From positions 1 to 64,000 of the forward strand of contig JAPFDS010000056.1 of assembly GCA_026168805.1 (NCBI GenBank): a DNA stretch of 64,000 nt, read 5' to 3'. Origin of the DNA: Caryophanales bacterium. GTDB lineage: Bacteria; Bacillota; Bacilli; Bacillales; Amphibacillaceae. Below, in pieces: positions 44,639-53,753 of the stretch; the stretch's first letter is position 1; every line of letters starts with the position of its first letter. The notes beneath the pieces were generated by a model. The model searched no databases and was not told the DNA's origin. It saw nothing but the letters and a program-made list of their open reading frames with translations. Made by a program: the position numbers and the translations under genes.

Positions 44639-45622
44639 TTATTGTTTAGATATTGTGCGGTCTATTAATGGAAGAGCAATACGAATGTTCATCTTTTTAC
44701 CATTGTATGTATAGTCAACCGTTCCTTCATACTTCTGTACAAGGTTTTTAATAATCGTTGTACCTACTCCATGACCTGTTCCTTTTTTAGATGGATGCAT
44801 TTTGTTAAATAGATGATTTACGATTGCGTCGGGTAGTGGATTTGTTGTATTTACAACTTCTACCTTATAAATGCCACTGACTCTTGAAGACGATAAGGAT
44901 ACATCTTTTTTCTCTGTTTCTTTAGCAGCTTCCATTGCATTTTCAAGGAGATTTCCTATGAGTTCAATTTGTTCATAGGGCTCTAATGGCATTTGTGACA
45001 AGGGCTGATCGAGCCGAGTTCCAAATGTAATGTCATGTTCACATGCAAATGTTTGGAACGTAAGTAAGATGGAAGCGATATGTCCTTGTTCGCCTTTAAT
45101 GTTTTTGTTCACTCGTTTATAATTCGGTAAAAGTTGGTCCATATAGAGAGAAGCCTCGCTAGCTTCGTCTTTGTCTAGTAAATAATCAAGCACATGGATA
45201 TGTTTCATATAATCATGACGCTGAGCGCTGACTTGTGAAAATGCGTCATTAAACTGACCGATTTCCTCGTTTACAGATGTCATTTGTGTCTTTTGTTGGA
45301 ATGATTTGAATATGAAAGAAAATGTCATGTACAGCTGCAGTGCGGCAATCAGCCAGATGCTAATATGTATGATTAATGAATCTGTTGATAGTGCTATGAT
45401 AATGCACAAAGTAACAAGAACAAAGGTACTTACGATTACATTTTTTTGATCGACTTGTAAACTACCCATTCTTCGATGCACTTGATATCCTACGAAAGCA
45501 CAAATGAAAAGTAGGATAATCATACTTCCAATCGAAAAAGTCGTTGGAAACTGTACGATGAAAGTGACAAATAGAATCGTTAACCAACAAAATAATAGAA
45601 CAAGAAAAAGCGATATACGCAT
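44639..45622 (-). CDS. natK: Sensor histidine kinase, NatK-like (GHKL type)
   Basis: A membrane kinase of 327 residues. Four hydrophobic segments fill the first 110 residues with almost no extracellular domain. The phosphoacceptor is His136 in SAQRHDYMKH, the pattern of kinases paired with LytTR regulators. The N box is ELIGNLLENAMEAA and the G box GVGTTIIKN. It is downstream of natR on the same strand, 39 bases apart, and divergent from natAB. In B. subtilis NatKR controls natAB. Confidence 0.85.
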   Translation of the reverse strand: MRISLFLVLLFCWLTILFVTFIVQFPTTFSIGSMIILLFICAFVGYQVHRRMGSLQVDQKNVIVSTFVLVTLCIIIALSTDSLIIHISIWLIAALQLYMTFSFIFKSFQQKTQMTSVNEEIGQFNDAFSQVSAQRHDYMKHIHVLDYLLDKDEASEASLYMDQLLPNYKRVNKNIKGEQGHIASILLTFQTFACEHDITFGTRLDQPLSQMPLEPYEQIELIGNLLENAMEAAKETEKKDVSLSSSRVSGIYKVEVVNTTNPLPDAIVNHLFNKMHPSKKGTGHGVGTTIIKNLVQKYEGTVDYTYNGKKMNIRIALPLIDRTISKQ

Positions 45623-45661
45623 ATAAATCTTCCTTTTATAAAGGCATAGAATAAGATAAAC

Positions 45662-46360
45662 CTATAATAACTTATGTTGCAAGACACTCATTTTTTCTTT
45701 TGTAATGACAGCTGTTTTCTCTGTATTATGAAAGTACACGAGATACGAATGCTTTGTATAAGGTGAAAAACGTTTAATGTGGGTTGTTTGAATAATAAAT
45801 CCTCGATGCGAACGTAAAAAAGCCCGATCACTTAATGAATTTTCTAACTGTGCGAGTGATTGATACGTTGTATAATCTCCTTTGTTCGTGACAATTGTAG
45901 TTGATCTGCCTGTACGCTCAATAAAAAGGATATCTTTCTTTTGTATCATATGTACATCCCCTTTATATTCAAGTAAAAGGATGTCTGATTTGTTCTGTAC
46001 ATGATTTATGCGATATCTTTCTATAGCGCGCATAAAACGATCTGTTGAGTATGGTTTTAAAATATAATCTAATACTTCTAGGTCAAATGCATGTACTGCA
46101 TAAACGCTATGTGCGGTCACGAAGATTACTTGAATATCGAGCCCATTTCTATAAATGAAATCAGCGAGCTCATATCCTGATAGATCTGGCATTTCGATAT
46201 CTGTGATAAACAAATCAATCGGACGTTTATTCAAGTACTCCAAGGCAGTCTCAGCATTTGTCGTTGAGAACTCAACACGTACATCATCTATTTGTTGAAC
46301 TATCGATTCAACTTTTTCTAAGTCATACGGCCGATCATCGACCAATCCAATGCGAATCAT
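45662..46360 (-). CDS. natR: LytTR response regulator, NatR-like
   Basis: A 232-residue response regulator. The receiver domain has the acidic pair Asp8-Asp9, the phosphorylated Asp54 in LFITDIEMPD and the lysine in ILKPYSTD. The C-terminal LytTR DNA-binding domain (from about residue 130, VHMIQKKDILFIERTG to SHRGFIIQTTHIKRF) binds direct repeats. Two such repeats lie between it and natA. The start has GTGGGAGAA upstream. It is the first gene of natR-natK. Confidence 0.88.
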   Translation of the reverse strand: MIRIGLVDDRPYDLEKVESIVQQIDDVRVEFSTTNAETALEYLNKRPIDLFITDIEMPDLSGYELADFIYRNGLDIQVIFVTAHSVYAVHAFDLEVLDYILKPYSTDRFMRAIERYRINHVQNKSDILLLEYKGDVHMIQKKDILFIERTGRSTTIVTNKGDYTTYQSLAQLENSLSDRAFLRSHRGFIIQTTHIKRFSPYTKHSYLVYFHNTEKTAVITKEKMSVLQHKLL

Positions 46361-46430
46361 AATTCTCCCACTCTATTAAAGTATTTGTTCTAGTATTTCC
46401 ATGATACATCATCAGCGCTTGTTTATCATC

Positions 46431-46517
46431 TGAATGAATTTCATAATTACCAAAACAGCTAAGAAACTACATGTTGAAGTTTCTTAGCAAAAAAATATGG
46501 ATTATGAAATACATTAA
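46431..46517. repeat. MITE-like repeat family 2, copy 3 (deleted form)
   Basis: An 87-base derivative in the opposite orientation to the other two copies. The ends TGAATTTCATAATTACC and ATTATGAAATACATTAA and the middle GAAACTACATGTTGAAG match; about 34 bases of the centre are missing. It lies between natR and natA, upstream of the candidate NatR sites. Confidence 0.8.
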
Positions 46518-46556
46518 TCTAGTAAAAAAATCATCCATGTAGATTCACCCAACCGG

Positions 46557-46621
46557 TTCATGACATCAATCAGACTCTTTGTGACATGACGGCAGACAGA
46601 TGTATGCAAACATCGTATGAT
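46557..46621 (+). promoter_or_regulatory. Candidate NatR (LytTR) binding sites and natA promoter
   Basis: TTCATGACAT (46557-46566) and TTTGTGACAT (46578-46587) are direct repeats 21 bases apart, two turns of DNA, as expected for LytTR dimers. Five bases further on, CAGACA (46593-46598) and TATGAT (46616-46621) are 17 bases apart. A weak -35 next to activator sites fits a promoter that depends on NatR. Confidence 0.6.
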
Positions 46622-46657
46622 AATACGTAAAGAAAACTAAAACGAAAGGGTGATTAT

Positions 46658-47404
46658 ATGATTCACGTCAAAGATGTCACAAGAAGATTTAAAGATAAAA
46701 AAGAAACGATTGAAGCGGTGAAGTCGGTTTCTTTTCATATAAACAAAGGCGAGGTTGTCGGTTTACTTGGTGAAAATGGAGCTGGTAAAACGACGTTGCT
46801 ACGAATGATTTCGTCGATTCTAGAACCAACAGAAGGAACGATAGAAATTGATGGTCAGCGTATTGATCAACATGGAATGGATATCAAAAGAAAAATTGGC
46901 GTATTGTTTGGTAGTGAAACAGGACTGTATGATCGTTTAACGGCACGTGAGAATTTAACGTACTTTGCTCGATTGTATAACATCAATAAACAAGAGACGA
47001 AAGGTCGAATTGAAGAATTGGCAAAGAGATTCGGTATGACTGATTATTTGGACCGAAAATTACAAGGATTTTCGAAAGGGATGCGCCAAAAGGTGGCCAT
47101 CGCTCGAACGCTGATCCATGATCCAGATGTGATCTTGTTTGATGAACCAACAACTGGGCTAGACATCACTTCTGCGAATCTATTTAGAGAACTGATCCAT
47201 CAATTGAGTCAAGAAGGGAAAACAATTATTTTTTCGAGTCATATTATGGAGGAAGTTCAACAGCTATGTGAATCCATATTAATGATTCATAAAGGTGAGC
47301 TCGTGTATGAAGGGTTATTAGAAGACTTATACAAAGAAGAAGAAACGGATAATTTAAATTATATATTCATGTCCCGTCTCGTTAGGGGGAAAGAACATGT
47401 TTAG
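46658..47404 (+). CDS. natA: ABC transporter ATPase, NatA-like
   Basis: An ATPase of 248 residues. Walker A is GENGAGKTT, the signature is FSKGMRQK, Walker B is VILFDEPTTG and the switch is SSHIMEE. The signature variant and size match NatA of the sodium-extruding NatAB exporter. The ATG follows AAAGGGTG. It overlaps the permease gene by eight bases. In B. subtilis this system exports sodium; substrate here is inferred from homology and from the neighbouring natKR. Confidence 0.9.
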   Translation: MIHVKDVTRRFKDKKETIEAVKSVSFHINKGEVVGLLGENGAGKTTLLRMISSILEPTEGTIEIDGQRIDQHGMDIKRKIGVLFGSETGLYDRLTARENLTYFARLYNINKQETKGRIEELAKRFGMTDYLDRKLQGFSKGMRQKVAIARTLIHDPDVILFDEPTTGLDITSANLFRELIHQLSQEGKTIIFSSHIMEEVQQLCESILMIHKGELVYEGLLEDLYKEEETDNLNYIFMSRLVRGKEHV

Positions 47405-48572
47405 GCACGTATATGCCAAAGAAATGATTGATGCGTTTAGAGATAAAAAAACACTCTTTTTAAGTGTTATTATTCCAATTTTGTTTACGATTGGTATAGG
47501 TTTGTTTATGGATAATGTGTTACTCGCAGATACGCCTGAAAAACCCGTCGATATTGCTATAAATACAACAGCTGATCCAGAAGTAGTTAATTGGCTAGAG
47601 TCGGTTGAAATAGTGAATGTAAAACTTTTGGATGATCCCCTTCATGCAAGCAAAGAAGGAGATTTCCTTATATCAGTGGAAATAGATTCTAAATTTACCC
47701 AAGCGGTAGAAGAAGGTCATATGCCAGTAATTTCGATATATGCAGATCCTTCAAGTTCACGGGCAGACGCTGCTGTAAATGAGATCATGAATATGTTAAC
47801 GATGAAACAATCAGAAATGGTTGCCATTGAATTAGAAGCAGCAGATTTGACTGCAGATGTATTACAACCATTTGATGTAGAAATGAGCACACTTACTGGA
47901 TCGGACGATGGGTTGTCTAAATATATGATTACCATCATTGCTCAGCTTGTCATTGTCATAGCGGTCATGATGGGTGGGCTCCCAGCATCTAGTGATTTAT
48001 TTGCGGGGGAAAAAGAGCGAAATACGATGGAAGCACTCATTATGACACCTGTGAACAGAATTCATATTCTTTTAGGAAAATGGCTTACAATTGCGACACT
48101 TGGCATTATGAGTGGAGTATTTTCTGTCATCACCCTTGTTGGTTTTGTACAGTTATTCACGACGAATATGAAAGAGGCGCTTGATTTATCAAATAATGTA
48201 TTTTATTTTACGAGCAGCTTAACGGTTGGTATTATTGTTTTTGCGTTACTCGTCTCAGCTCTGGAAATGATCATAAGTATGGTGGCAAACACGATGAAAG
48301 AAGCACAAAATTACGTGTCGCCAATCATATTTTTAGCGATGATCCCGTACTTTATTTTAATTGATGTCTCACCACATGAGTTTACCAATACGTACTTTAT
48401 GATTCCGTTTATGAATATCTACGCGCTTATCAAACAGCTGATCTATGGTATTTATGATTTGACGAGTATTTTACTCGTTGTAGGAAGCTCGACCGTATTC
48501 ATTCTGATTGCTCTCGGAATAGGTATGATCATGTTTTCAAAAAGTAAATGGGTTCTTGGAAAATCTTCTTAA
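47397..48572 (+). CDS. natB: ABC-2 type sodium exporter permease, NatB-like
   Basis: A permease of 391 residues. It has one N-terminal helix, a large extracellular domain (about residues 40-175), then five or six C-terminal helices with the ABC-2 motif LFAGEKERNTMEALIMTPV near residue 205. Layout and length are those of NatB. Together with NatA it should pump sodium or another toxic compound out of the cell. The gene ends one base before a family 1 repeat, which forms a giant hairpin and may act as its terminator. Confidence 0.9.
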   Translation: MFRHVYAKEMIDAFRDKKTLFLSVIIPILFTIGIGLFMDNVLLADTPEKPVDIAINTTADPEVVNWLESVEIVNVKLLDDPLHASKEGDFLISVEIDSKFTQAVEEGHMPVISIYADPSSSRADAAVNEIMNMLTMKQSEMVAIELEAADLTADVLQPFDVEMSTLTGSDDGLSKYMITIIAQLVIVIAVMMGGLPASSDLFAGEKERNTMEALIMTPVNRIHILLGKWLTIATLGIMSGVFSVITLVGFVQLFTTNMKEALDLSNNVFYFTSSLTVGIIVFALLVSALEMIISMVANTMKEAQNYVSPIIFLAMIPYFILIDVSPHEFTNTYFMIPFMNIYALIKQLIYGIYDLTSILLVVGSSTVFILIALGIGMIMFSKSKWVLGKSS

Positions 48573-48573
48573 A

Positions 48574-48931
48574 AAACAGAGGTTTAGACAAATCAAAGTT
48601 GTATCTCCCAAAATACGAATAACATTCTAATTTAGCGTAGGAAATATACGTAGACTCCCGCGGGTCGGCTTAGTACATCACGTCCTGTGATGCCGCCGAC
48701 ACTAGCACGTCCTATGCGTCGGAGCAAAGGCATAGGCAAGACCCTGCCCCGGCAAGGGGTATGTCGACGTTGGCCGCAAAGGTCGGGTTTAGTCGACCTT
48801 CCTTAACACGAGGAGGCTTGCCAGCCACCCGCAGGAAAGCGAAGTATATTTCCGAAGCGGGTAACTCCACTTGTTACATTAGAATGTTCGTATTTGAGAT
48901 CACTTTAAATCTTTTGTCCCAACCTCTGTTT
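48574..48931. repeat. Quasi-palindromic repeat family 1, copy B (long form)
   Basis: A 358-base element filling the gap between the convergent natB and MFS genes. AAACAGAGG and CCTCTGTTT are its inverted tips. Inward come AACATTCTAAT and GGAAATATAC motifs on both arms, then a GC-rich centre (about 48655-48840) with several nested stems such as CATCACGTCCTGTGATG. The AT-rich arms match copies A and C; the centre is longer than that of copy C. No open frame was found in it. Confidence 0.9.
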
Positions 48932-48936
48932 GACTA

Positions 48937-50076
48937 TTAAACGGTTCTGCGCGTTCTTGAAAGTAGGAATATGACAAGCATAATGGTTAACATAATAATT
49001 CCGCTGACAAGGAATGGTTTCCCAATCGTCTCTGAAGCTGCTCCTGAAATGAATGAACCTGCAACCGCTCCTAAAGAGAAAAATGCGTAGAAAATTCCAT
49101 ATGCTTTTCCACGATCTACTTCAGCTGATGCATCAGCGACAATTTTATTCATGGACGGGAAAATAAGTGCAAATCCAAAACCATAAATAATCATTGAAAT
49201 TAAACTGAAACTAAAGCTTGTAAAGAAGCTCAAAATAAATTGTGAAATACTAATGGCAATAACTCCAATCATAATTAAGTTGATTGCCGGATACTTATCA
49301 TACACCCGATTAATCGGAGTTAAGAATACAATTAACGCAACAATTCCAAACACACTTAGCAACATTCCAGTAGTTTCTGAAGACATTCCAATGTCTTCTA
49401 CTTGTAATGGGAGTGCGAATGCGAGTGTTCCGTTACTCACCATAAGTGCAAAGGCAGAAATGGACGCCTGCAAAACGAGCGGGTGTTTAATTAATGGGAT
49501 AAATTCTTGAATGTCTAATTTTCTTCGTTCAGGCACCTTGTAAGTTTCTTTTAAAAAGAAAATGACAAAAAAAGTTGTGACAACAAACAATCCAGCAACG
49601 AATAAAAATACTGCTTCCGTAGAAGCTTTACTTGCCATAATTCCCCCGAACGCTGGACCAACAATTGCTGAAATACCAATACTAGCTCCGGTAAATGCCA
49701 TTGATTTTCCTCGGGTACGACTAGCGGTTAAATCACTCACATACGCAAATGCTGCAGGAATTAAAATACCACCAGCGAGCCCGTGTATGAAGCGGAAGAA
49801 TAATAGCTGTTCTCCAGTTTGTGCAACAGGATAGAAAAATAATATAACCGCTACTCCAGCCATTCCGATGAGTAACATTTTTTTTCTACCAAATTGATCA
49901 ATCCAATGACCACCGACAATATTTCCTAGCATGTTGGAAAAAGAGTAAATAGCGACGATGGCTCCAGTTAGTAAGTGGGAGGAACCAAGCGATATCGCAT
50001 ATGGTGTGATGATCGGGAGTTGAACAAATGTATCTAAAAATGCAACAACAATAATGATGTATAAAAAGCGTTTCAT
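48937..50076 (-). CDS. MFS transporter
   Basis: A 379-residue major facilitator with twelve helices. The loop 2-3 motif is GGHWIDQFGRKKMLLIG near residue 57, the antiporter motif C is TGASIGISAIVGPAFGG near residue 130, and a short central loop follows. This combination is typical of drug:proton antiporters of the NorA/TetA kind, but the substrate cannot be read. I use the ATG at 50076, ten bases after AAAGG; a GTG two codons upstream is closer to that site. Confidence 0.88.
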   Translation of the reverse strand: MKRFLYIIIVVAFLDTFVQLPIITPYAISLGSSHLLTGAIVAIYSFSNMLGNIVGGHWIDQFGRKKMLLIGMAGVAVILFFYPVAQTGEQLLFFRFIHGLAGGILIPAAFAYVSDLTASRTRGKSMAFTGASIGISAIVGPAFGGIMASKASTEAVFLFVAGLFVVTTFFVIFFLKETYKVPERRKLDIQEFIPLIKHPLVLQASISAFALMVSNGTLAFALPLQVEDIGMSSETTGMLLSVFGIVALIVFLTPINRVYDKYPAINLIMIGVIAISISQFILSFFTSFSFSLISMIIYGFGFALIFPSMNKIVADASAEVDRGKAYGIFYAFFSLGAVAGSFISGAASETIGKPFLVSGIIMLTIMLVIFLLSRTRRTV

Positions 50077-50364
50077 TCTCACTCGACCTTTCTCTCTATA
50101 TTACTACGTACAAGTATACATGTACCAATATTCAATTGCACTTAGGAACTCCTTATAAAAATGGTATTGTTACACTTTAGTGAAATCCATCTACTTGCAT
50201 TATAATAGCGGGAAATTTATACTAATAATATATCGTTTTCATTTTTCGTGTACATAGTATTCATTTTATAAATGTACGTAGCGACTAATGATGCATATGA
50301 AAATGCAAACGTTTTAATGCGTGATAAAACGTACATTTATCTTATTGAAGGGGAGAATAAACCA

Positions 50365-51741
50365 ATGAGTAAACAAGTATCAATTGTTTTTGAACAAGAT
50401 GTAACAGATCAGCAAGTGAAAGAGTATGTGGAACAACATTCAGGGGACTTTACAGAAGTTTTAAATAACGGAAAAGCAGAAGTGGTTGTAAAAAACGTAA
50501 AAGAATCAAAACAAACAGCTGAAAAGGTGCGTATGGTTGCTGGTGCAATTTCACGTAATTTACGTAAGCAAAAAGTAGAAGAAGCGCAGATTGATGGAGG
50601 AGCTTTAACAAAAGCCTTTTCATCGGTGCATAAAGATACTGTAGTTACAGCGTTTGTAGAAGGATGGCACCTAGGGGCGTATGAATTCCTCGCACACAAG
50701 ACAAAAGGAGAAGCATTTACTACAAAACTTGCATTTTCTGATGAAGATACAGTTAAAGGACAAGTAGAACTCGGTGAAGCTCGTGCAGAGGCAACAGCAT
50801 TCTCACGTGATCTTGTAAATGAAATTCCTAGTGTGTTACATCCGGAATCATTCCCAGTTATTTTACAAGATGCTTTTGCAGATACAGATGTAGAAGTAAC
50901 TGTATATGATAAAGAAAAGATTGAAAAAGAAAACATGCAAGGAATGCTTGCTGTCGGACGCGGAAGCATGCATGAACCACGCTTCGTAGAGATGTCTTAT
51001 CAAGGAGACCCTTCTAAACCACTCGTTGCACTTGTTGGTAAAGGAGTTACATTTGACACAGGTGGAATTAGTTTGAAGCTATCACGTGACATGAGTGATA
51101 TGCGCATGGATATGGGTGGAGCAGGAGCTGTTGCAGGTGCAATGAAGCTACTCGCTGAAACGAAAGCAAAAGTAAACGTTGTTGCACTTATTTCCATTGT
51201 TGAAAACATGCCTGATGCACATGCACTCATCCCTGGAGATGTGATTCGTTATAAAAACGGACATACGGTTCAAGTGGGGAACACAGATGCGGAAGGTCGT
51301 CTCGTGTTAGCTGATGGTCTCATTCGTGCAGGCGAATTAAACGCGGAGTATATTGTAAACATTGCAACGTTAACGGGTGCAGTCGTCGCTGCGCTAGGAT
51401 CAGATCTTGCGGGAGTATTTGGTGATGAAGAATTATCCAACGAAATGCGCTCACTTGGAAACGAAAACGGTGACCGTGTATGGCCGATGCCACTCGTTGA
51501 TGCATATGACAGCTATTTAGATAGTGATTATGCAGACTTCAGTAATATAAGTAATAAAGGCGAAGCTGGTTCCATTACAGCAGGGCTATTCTTACGTCGT
51601 TTTGTTCCAGAAAATAGTAAATGGCTTCATGTGGATATGGCAGGAAGAATGGATTCTGCTGAAAAAGGCTATTATGCTAAAAGTGCATCCGGATTTGGAG
51701 CGCGTTTACTTGCAGACTATACCGAGCACGTGTCTAAGTAA
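50365..51741 (+). CDS. pepA: Leucyl aminopeptidase (M17 family)
   Basis: A di-metal aminopeptidase of 458 residues that removes N-terminal residues from peptides in the cytoplasm, usually as a hexamer. The signature NTDAEGRLVLADG near residue 300 is exact, with metal-binding VGKGVTFDTGGISLK and DMRMDMGGAG before it. It is shorter than the usual 500 residues because the N-terminal domain is compact. The ATG at 50365 follows GAAGGGGAG; a longer in-frame start at 50272 adds 31 residues that do not look like the family. It fits the peptide-use theme of the window. Confidence 0.93.
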   Translation: MSKQVSIVFEQDVTDQQVKEYVEQHSGDFTEVLNNGKAEVVVKNVKESKQTAEKVRMVAGAISRNLRKQKVEEAQIDGGALTKAFSSVHKDTVVTAFVEGWHLGAYEFLAHKTKGEAFTTKLAFSDEDTVKGQVELGEARAEATAFSRDLVNEIPSVLHPESFPVILQDAFADTDVEVTVYDKEKIEKENMQGMLAVGRGSMHEPRFVEMSYQGDPSKPLVALVGKGVTFDTGGISLKLSRDMSDMRMDMGGAGAVAGAMKLLAETKAKVNVVALISIVENMPDAHALIPGDVIRYKNGHTVQVGNTDAEGRLVLADGLIRAGELNAEYIVNIATLTGAVVAALGSDLAGVFGDEELSNEMRSLGNENGDRVWPMPLVDAYDSYLDSDYADFSNISNKGEAGSITAGLFLRRFVPENSKWLHVDMAGRMDSAEKGYYAKSASGFGARLLADYTEHVSK

Positions 51742-51758
51742 CGTGTAATAGATAGATC

Positions 51759-51792
51759 AATACCCTTCACTTTGCATGTGAAGGGTATTTAT
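51759..51792 (+). terminator. Terminator after pepA
   Basis: A perfect 12-base stem (AATACCCTTCAC with GTGAAGGGTATT) with a seven-base loop, followed by a short T-rich stretch. Confidence 0.88.
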
Positions 51793-51924
51793 ATGGACAT
51801 TTTGATTGGAAAAAGCCTTAAAGTATTGGTATACTACAATTTATATAGGAAAGCATTTATTTTTGCAAACGATTGTGCAATAGTGAGCATACTACATAAC
51901 AATGACCTTTAAGGAGCTAACACA

Positions 51925-53358
51925 ATGATGAATAATGATCTAACATTGCATACAGATAAGTATCAAATTAATATGATGTATGCATACTGGAAAAATAATA
52001 CCCATAAAAAACGTGCCGTATTTGAAGCATACTTTCGAAAAAATCCTTTTAAAAATGGATATACCGTTTTTGCAGGATTAGAACGAATTGTTAAATATGT
52101 AAATCAACTAAAATTTTCAGAAGACGACCTTGCATATTTAGCCATGCAAGAAGAAAACTATGATAAAGAGTTTATCGAAGAGTTGCGTGATTTCTCCTTT
52201 AAAGGGGATATATATGCCGTTCAAGAAGGGGAAATTGTTTTTCCAAATGAGCCACTTATTCGGGTAGAGGCAACTATTTTTGAAGCGCAACTCATTGAAA
52301 CCGCTCTATTAAACTTCATGAATTACCAAACACTCATTGCAACGAAAGCGAGTCGGATTACGCAAGTGACAGGAGAAGATGAAGTGGTGGAATTCGGTTC
52401 AAGAAGGGCGCAAGAATCGAGTGCGGCTGTTTGGGGAGCTCGAGCAGCATATATTGCTGGTTTCACGGGCACTTCTAATATGCTTGCTGGAAAATGGTTT
52501 CACATTCCTACGAAAGGAACAAACGCCCATTCATGGATTCAAAATCATGATACAGAATATGAAGCGTTTGAACAGTTTGTCCGTGCTTTACCCAATCAGG
52601 CAATCTTACTGGTCGACACATATGACACTTTACAATCAGGCATTCCAAATGCGATTAAAATAGGAAAAGAGCTTGAAAAACAAGGGAAACAATTAAAGGC
52701 AGTTCGATTGGATAGCGGAGACTTAGCACGCTTATCCATTGAAGGAAGAAAAATGCTCGATGAAGCAGGAATGGATCATGTGAAAATCATGGCTTCGAGT
52801 GATTTAGATGAGGAAGTAATCCTTCATTTAAAGATGCAAAATGCCCAAATAGACTCCTGGGGAATTGGTACGAAGTTAATCACTGGATCTGATTGTCCAG
52901 CACTAGGGGGCGTATACAAGCTCGTTGCCCGGGAAAAAGAAGGCGGATATGAACCGGTGATTAAACTATCAGAAGATGTTGTAAAAATCACCACTCCTGG
53001 AGCAAAAACATTGTACCGAATTATCAATAATGACACGAACAAGTCTGAAGGAGACTATTTAGCTTTTGAGGACGAAGTGGTAGATGACCAACCACTTAAA
53101 ATGTTTGATCCTATTTTTCCTCATAAATTTAAATTTGTCGACAATTATACAGCGATAAATTTAATGAAACCAATTTTTCAAAATGGAGAACTAGTATACG
53201 ACCTACCATCCATCGATGACATTCGAACGTATCATAAACAACAAATTAAAGCTATTTGGCCAGAAACATTACGCTTACTGAATCCGCAAACCTATTTTGT
53301 AGATTTAAGTGAACGTGTGTGGCAAATGAAACAAGATTTAATCGTTAAACATTCATAA
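51925..53358 (+). CDS. pncB: Nicotinate phosphoribosyltransferase
   Basis: Converts nicotinate and phosphoribosyl pyrophosphate to nicotinate mononucleotide in NAD salvage. The 477 residues match the Gram-positive enzyme. Family stretches include TDKYQINMMYAYW at the start, EFGSRRAQ near residue 155, FHIPTKGTNAHSW near residue 192 and VRLDSGDLARL near residue 257. AAGGAGCT precedes the double ATG start. No other NAD gene adjoins it. Confidence 0.95.
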   Translation: MMNNDLTLHTDKYQINMMYAYWKNNTHKKRAVFEAYFRKNPFKNGYTVFAGLERIVKYVNQLKFSEDDLAYLAMQEENYDKEFIEELRDFSFKGDIYAVQEGEIVFPNEPLIRVEATIFEAQLIETALLNFMNYQTLIATKASRITQVTGEDEVVEFGSRRAQESSAAVWGARAAYIAGFTGTSNMLAGKWFHIPTKGTNAHSWIQNHDTEYEAFEQFVRALPNQAILLVDTYDTLQSGIPNAIKIGKELEKQGKQLKAVRLDSGDLARLSIEGRKMLDEAGMDHVKIMASSDLDEEVILHLKMQNAQIDSWGIGTKLITGSDCPALGGVYKLVAREKEGGYEPVIKLSEDVVKITTPGAKTLYRIINNDTNKSEGDYLAFEDEVVDDQPLKMFDPIFPHKFKFVDNYTAINLMKPIFQNGELVYDLPSIDDIRTYHKQQIKAIWPETLRLLNPQTYFVDLSERVWQMKQDLIVKHS

Positions 53359-53374
53359 TATAGTATTCCGTTAT

Positions 53375-53422
53375 AAGCCTTATTCTTGAGGGGGCGCTGA
53401 CCCTTTATGAATAAGGCTTTTT
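53375..53422 (+). terminator. Terminator after pncB
   Basis: An 11-base stem (AAGCCTTATTC with GAATAAGGCTT) with an inner AGGG/CCCT pair and a T run. It closes the pncB transcript. Confidence 0.88.
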
Positions 53423-53452
53423 CATGTTCAATAATCTATTTTAGAAAAATAA

Positions 53453-53515
53453 TTGACAACTATAATACTTAATTTGACTATCATAGTTGTCAAAATGACA
53501 AACATCATGTATAGT
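53453..53515 (+). promoter_or_regulatory. Promoter and palindromic operator of the XRE/DUF3169 operon
   Basis: TTGACAACTAT (53453-53463) and ATAGTTGTCAA (53483-53493) form a perfect 11-base inverted repeat. The right arm contains the -35 TTGTCA (53487-53492), and TATAGT (53510-53515) follows after 17 bases. A repressor bound here would block the promoter, so autoregulation by the XRE protein is likely. Confidence 0.7.
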
Positions 53516-53549
53516 TTTAATCATAGTAAGTTAAAGGGGGCCATTTAGT

Positions 53550-53753
53550 ATGAAAAGCCGCTTAAAAGAGTTGAGAGCACGGGAAGGATATAATCAAACA
53601 GAACTGGCTAAATTAGCAAAAGTATCACGACAAACGATTAGTTTAATTGAACGAGAAGAATACATGCCGTCGATTTTAATTGCCGTTCGGATTGCACGTA
53701 TTTTTAATGAACAAGTAGAAGATGTTTTTATTTTTGAGGAGGGTGAATTATAA
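53550..53753 (+). CDS. Small XRE-family regulator
   Basis: A 67-residue protein that is almost entirely a helix-turn-helix (LRAREGYNQTELAKLAKVSRQTISLIEREEYMPS), ending in VEDVFIFEEGEL. Such YozG/XRE-type mini-repressors are usually encoded with a membrane protein of the DUF3169 or DUF2975 family. Its stop codon touches the next gene's ATG. AAAGGGGG lies nine bases upstream. The palindrome at 53453 is its probable operator. Confidence 0.92.
   Translation: MKSRLKELRAREGYNQTELAKLAKVSRQTISLIEREEYMPSILIAVRIARIFNEQVEDVFIFEEGEL

Noticed and set aside
48655-48840. GC-rich centre of repeat copy B as a foreign gene fragment
   Set aside because: No open frame of useful length on either strand; the composition is better explained by nested stems shared in part with copy C.
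50409-50969. A 186-codon minus-strand frame opposite pepA
   Set aside because: It lies wholly within a recognised M17 aminopeptidase gene and shows no family features; it is Ser/Thr/Cys-rich like other shadows.
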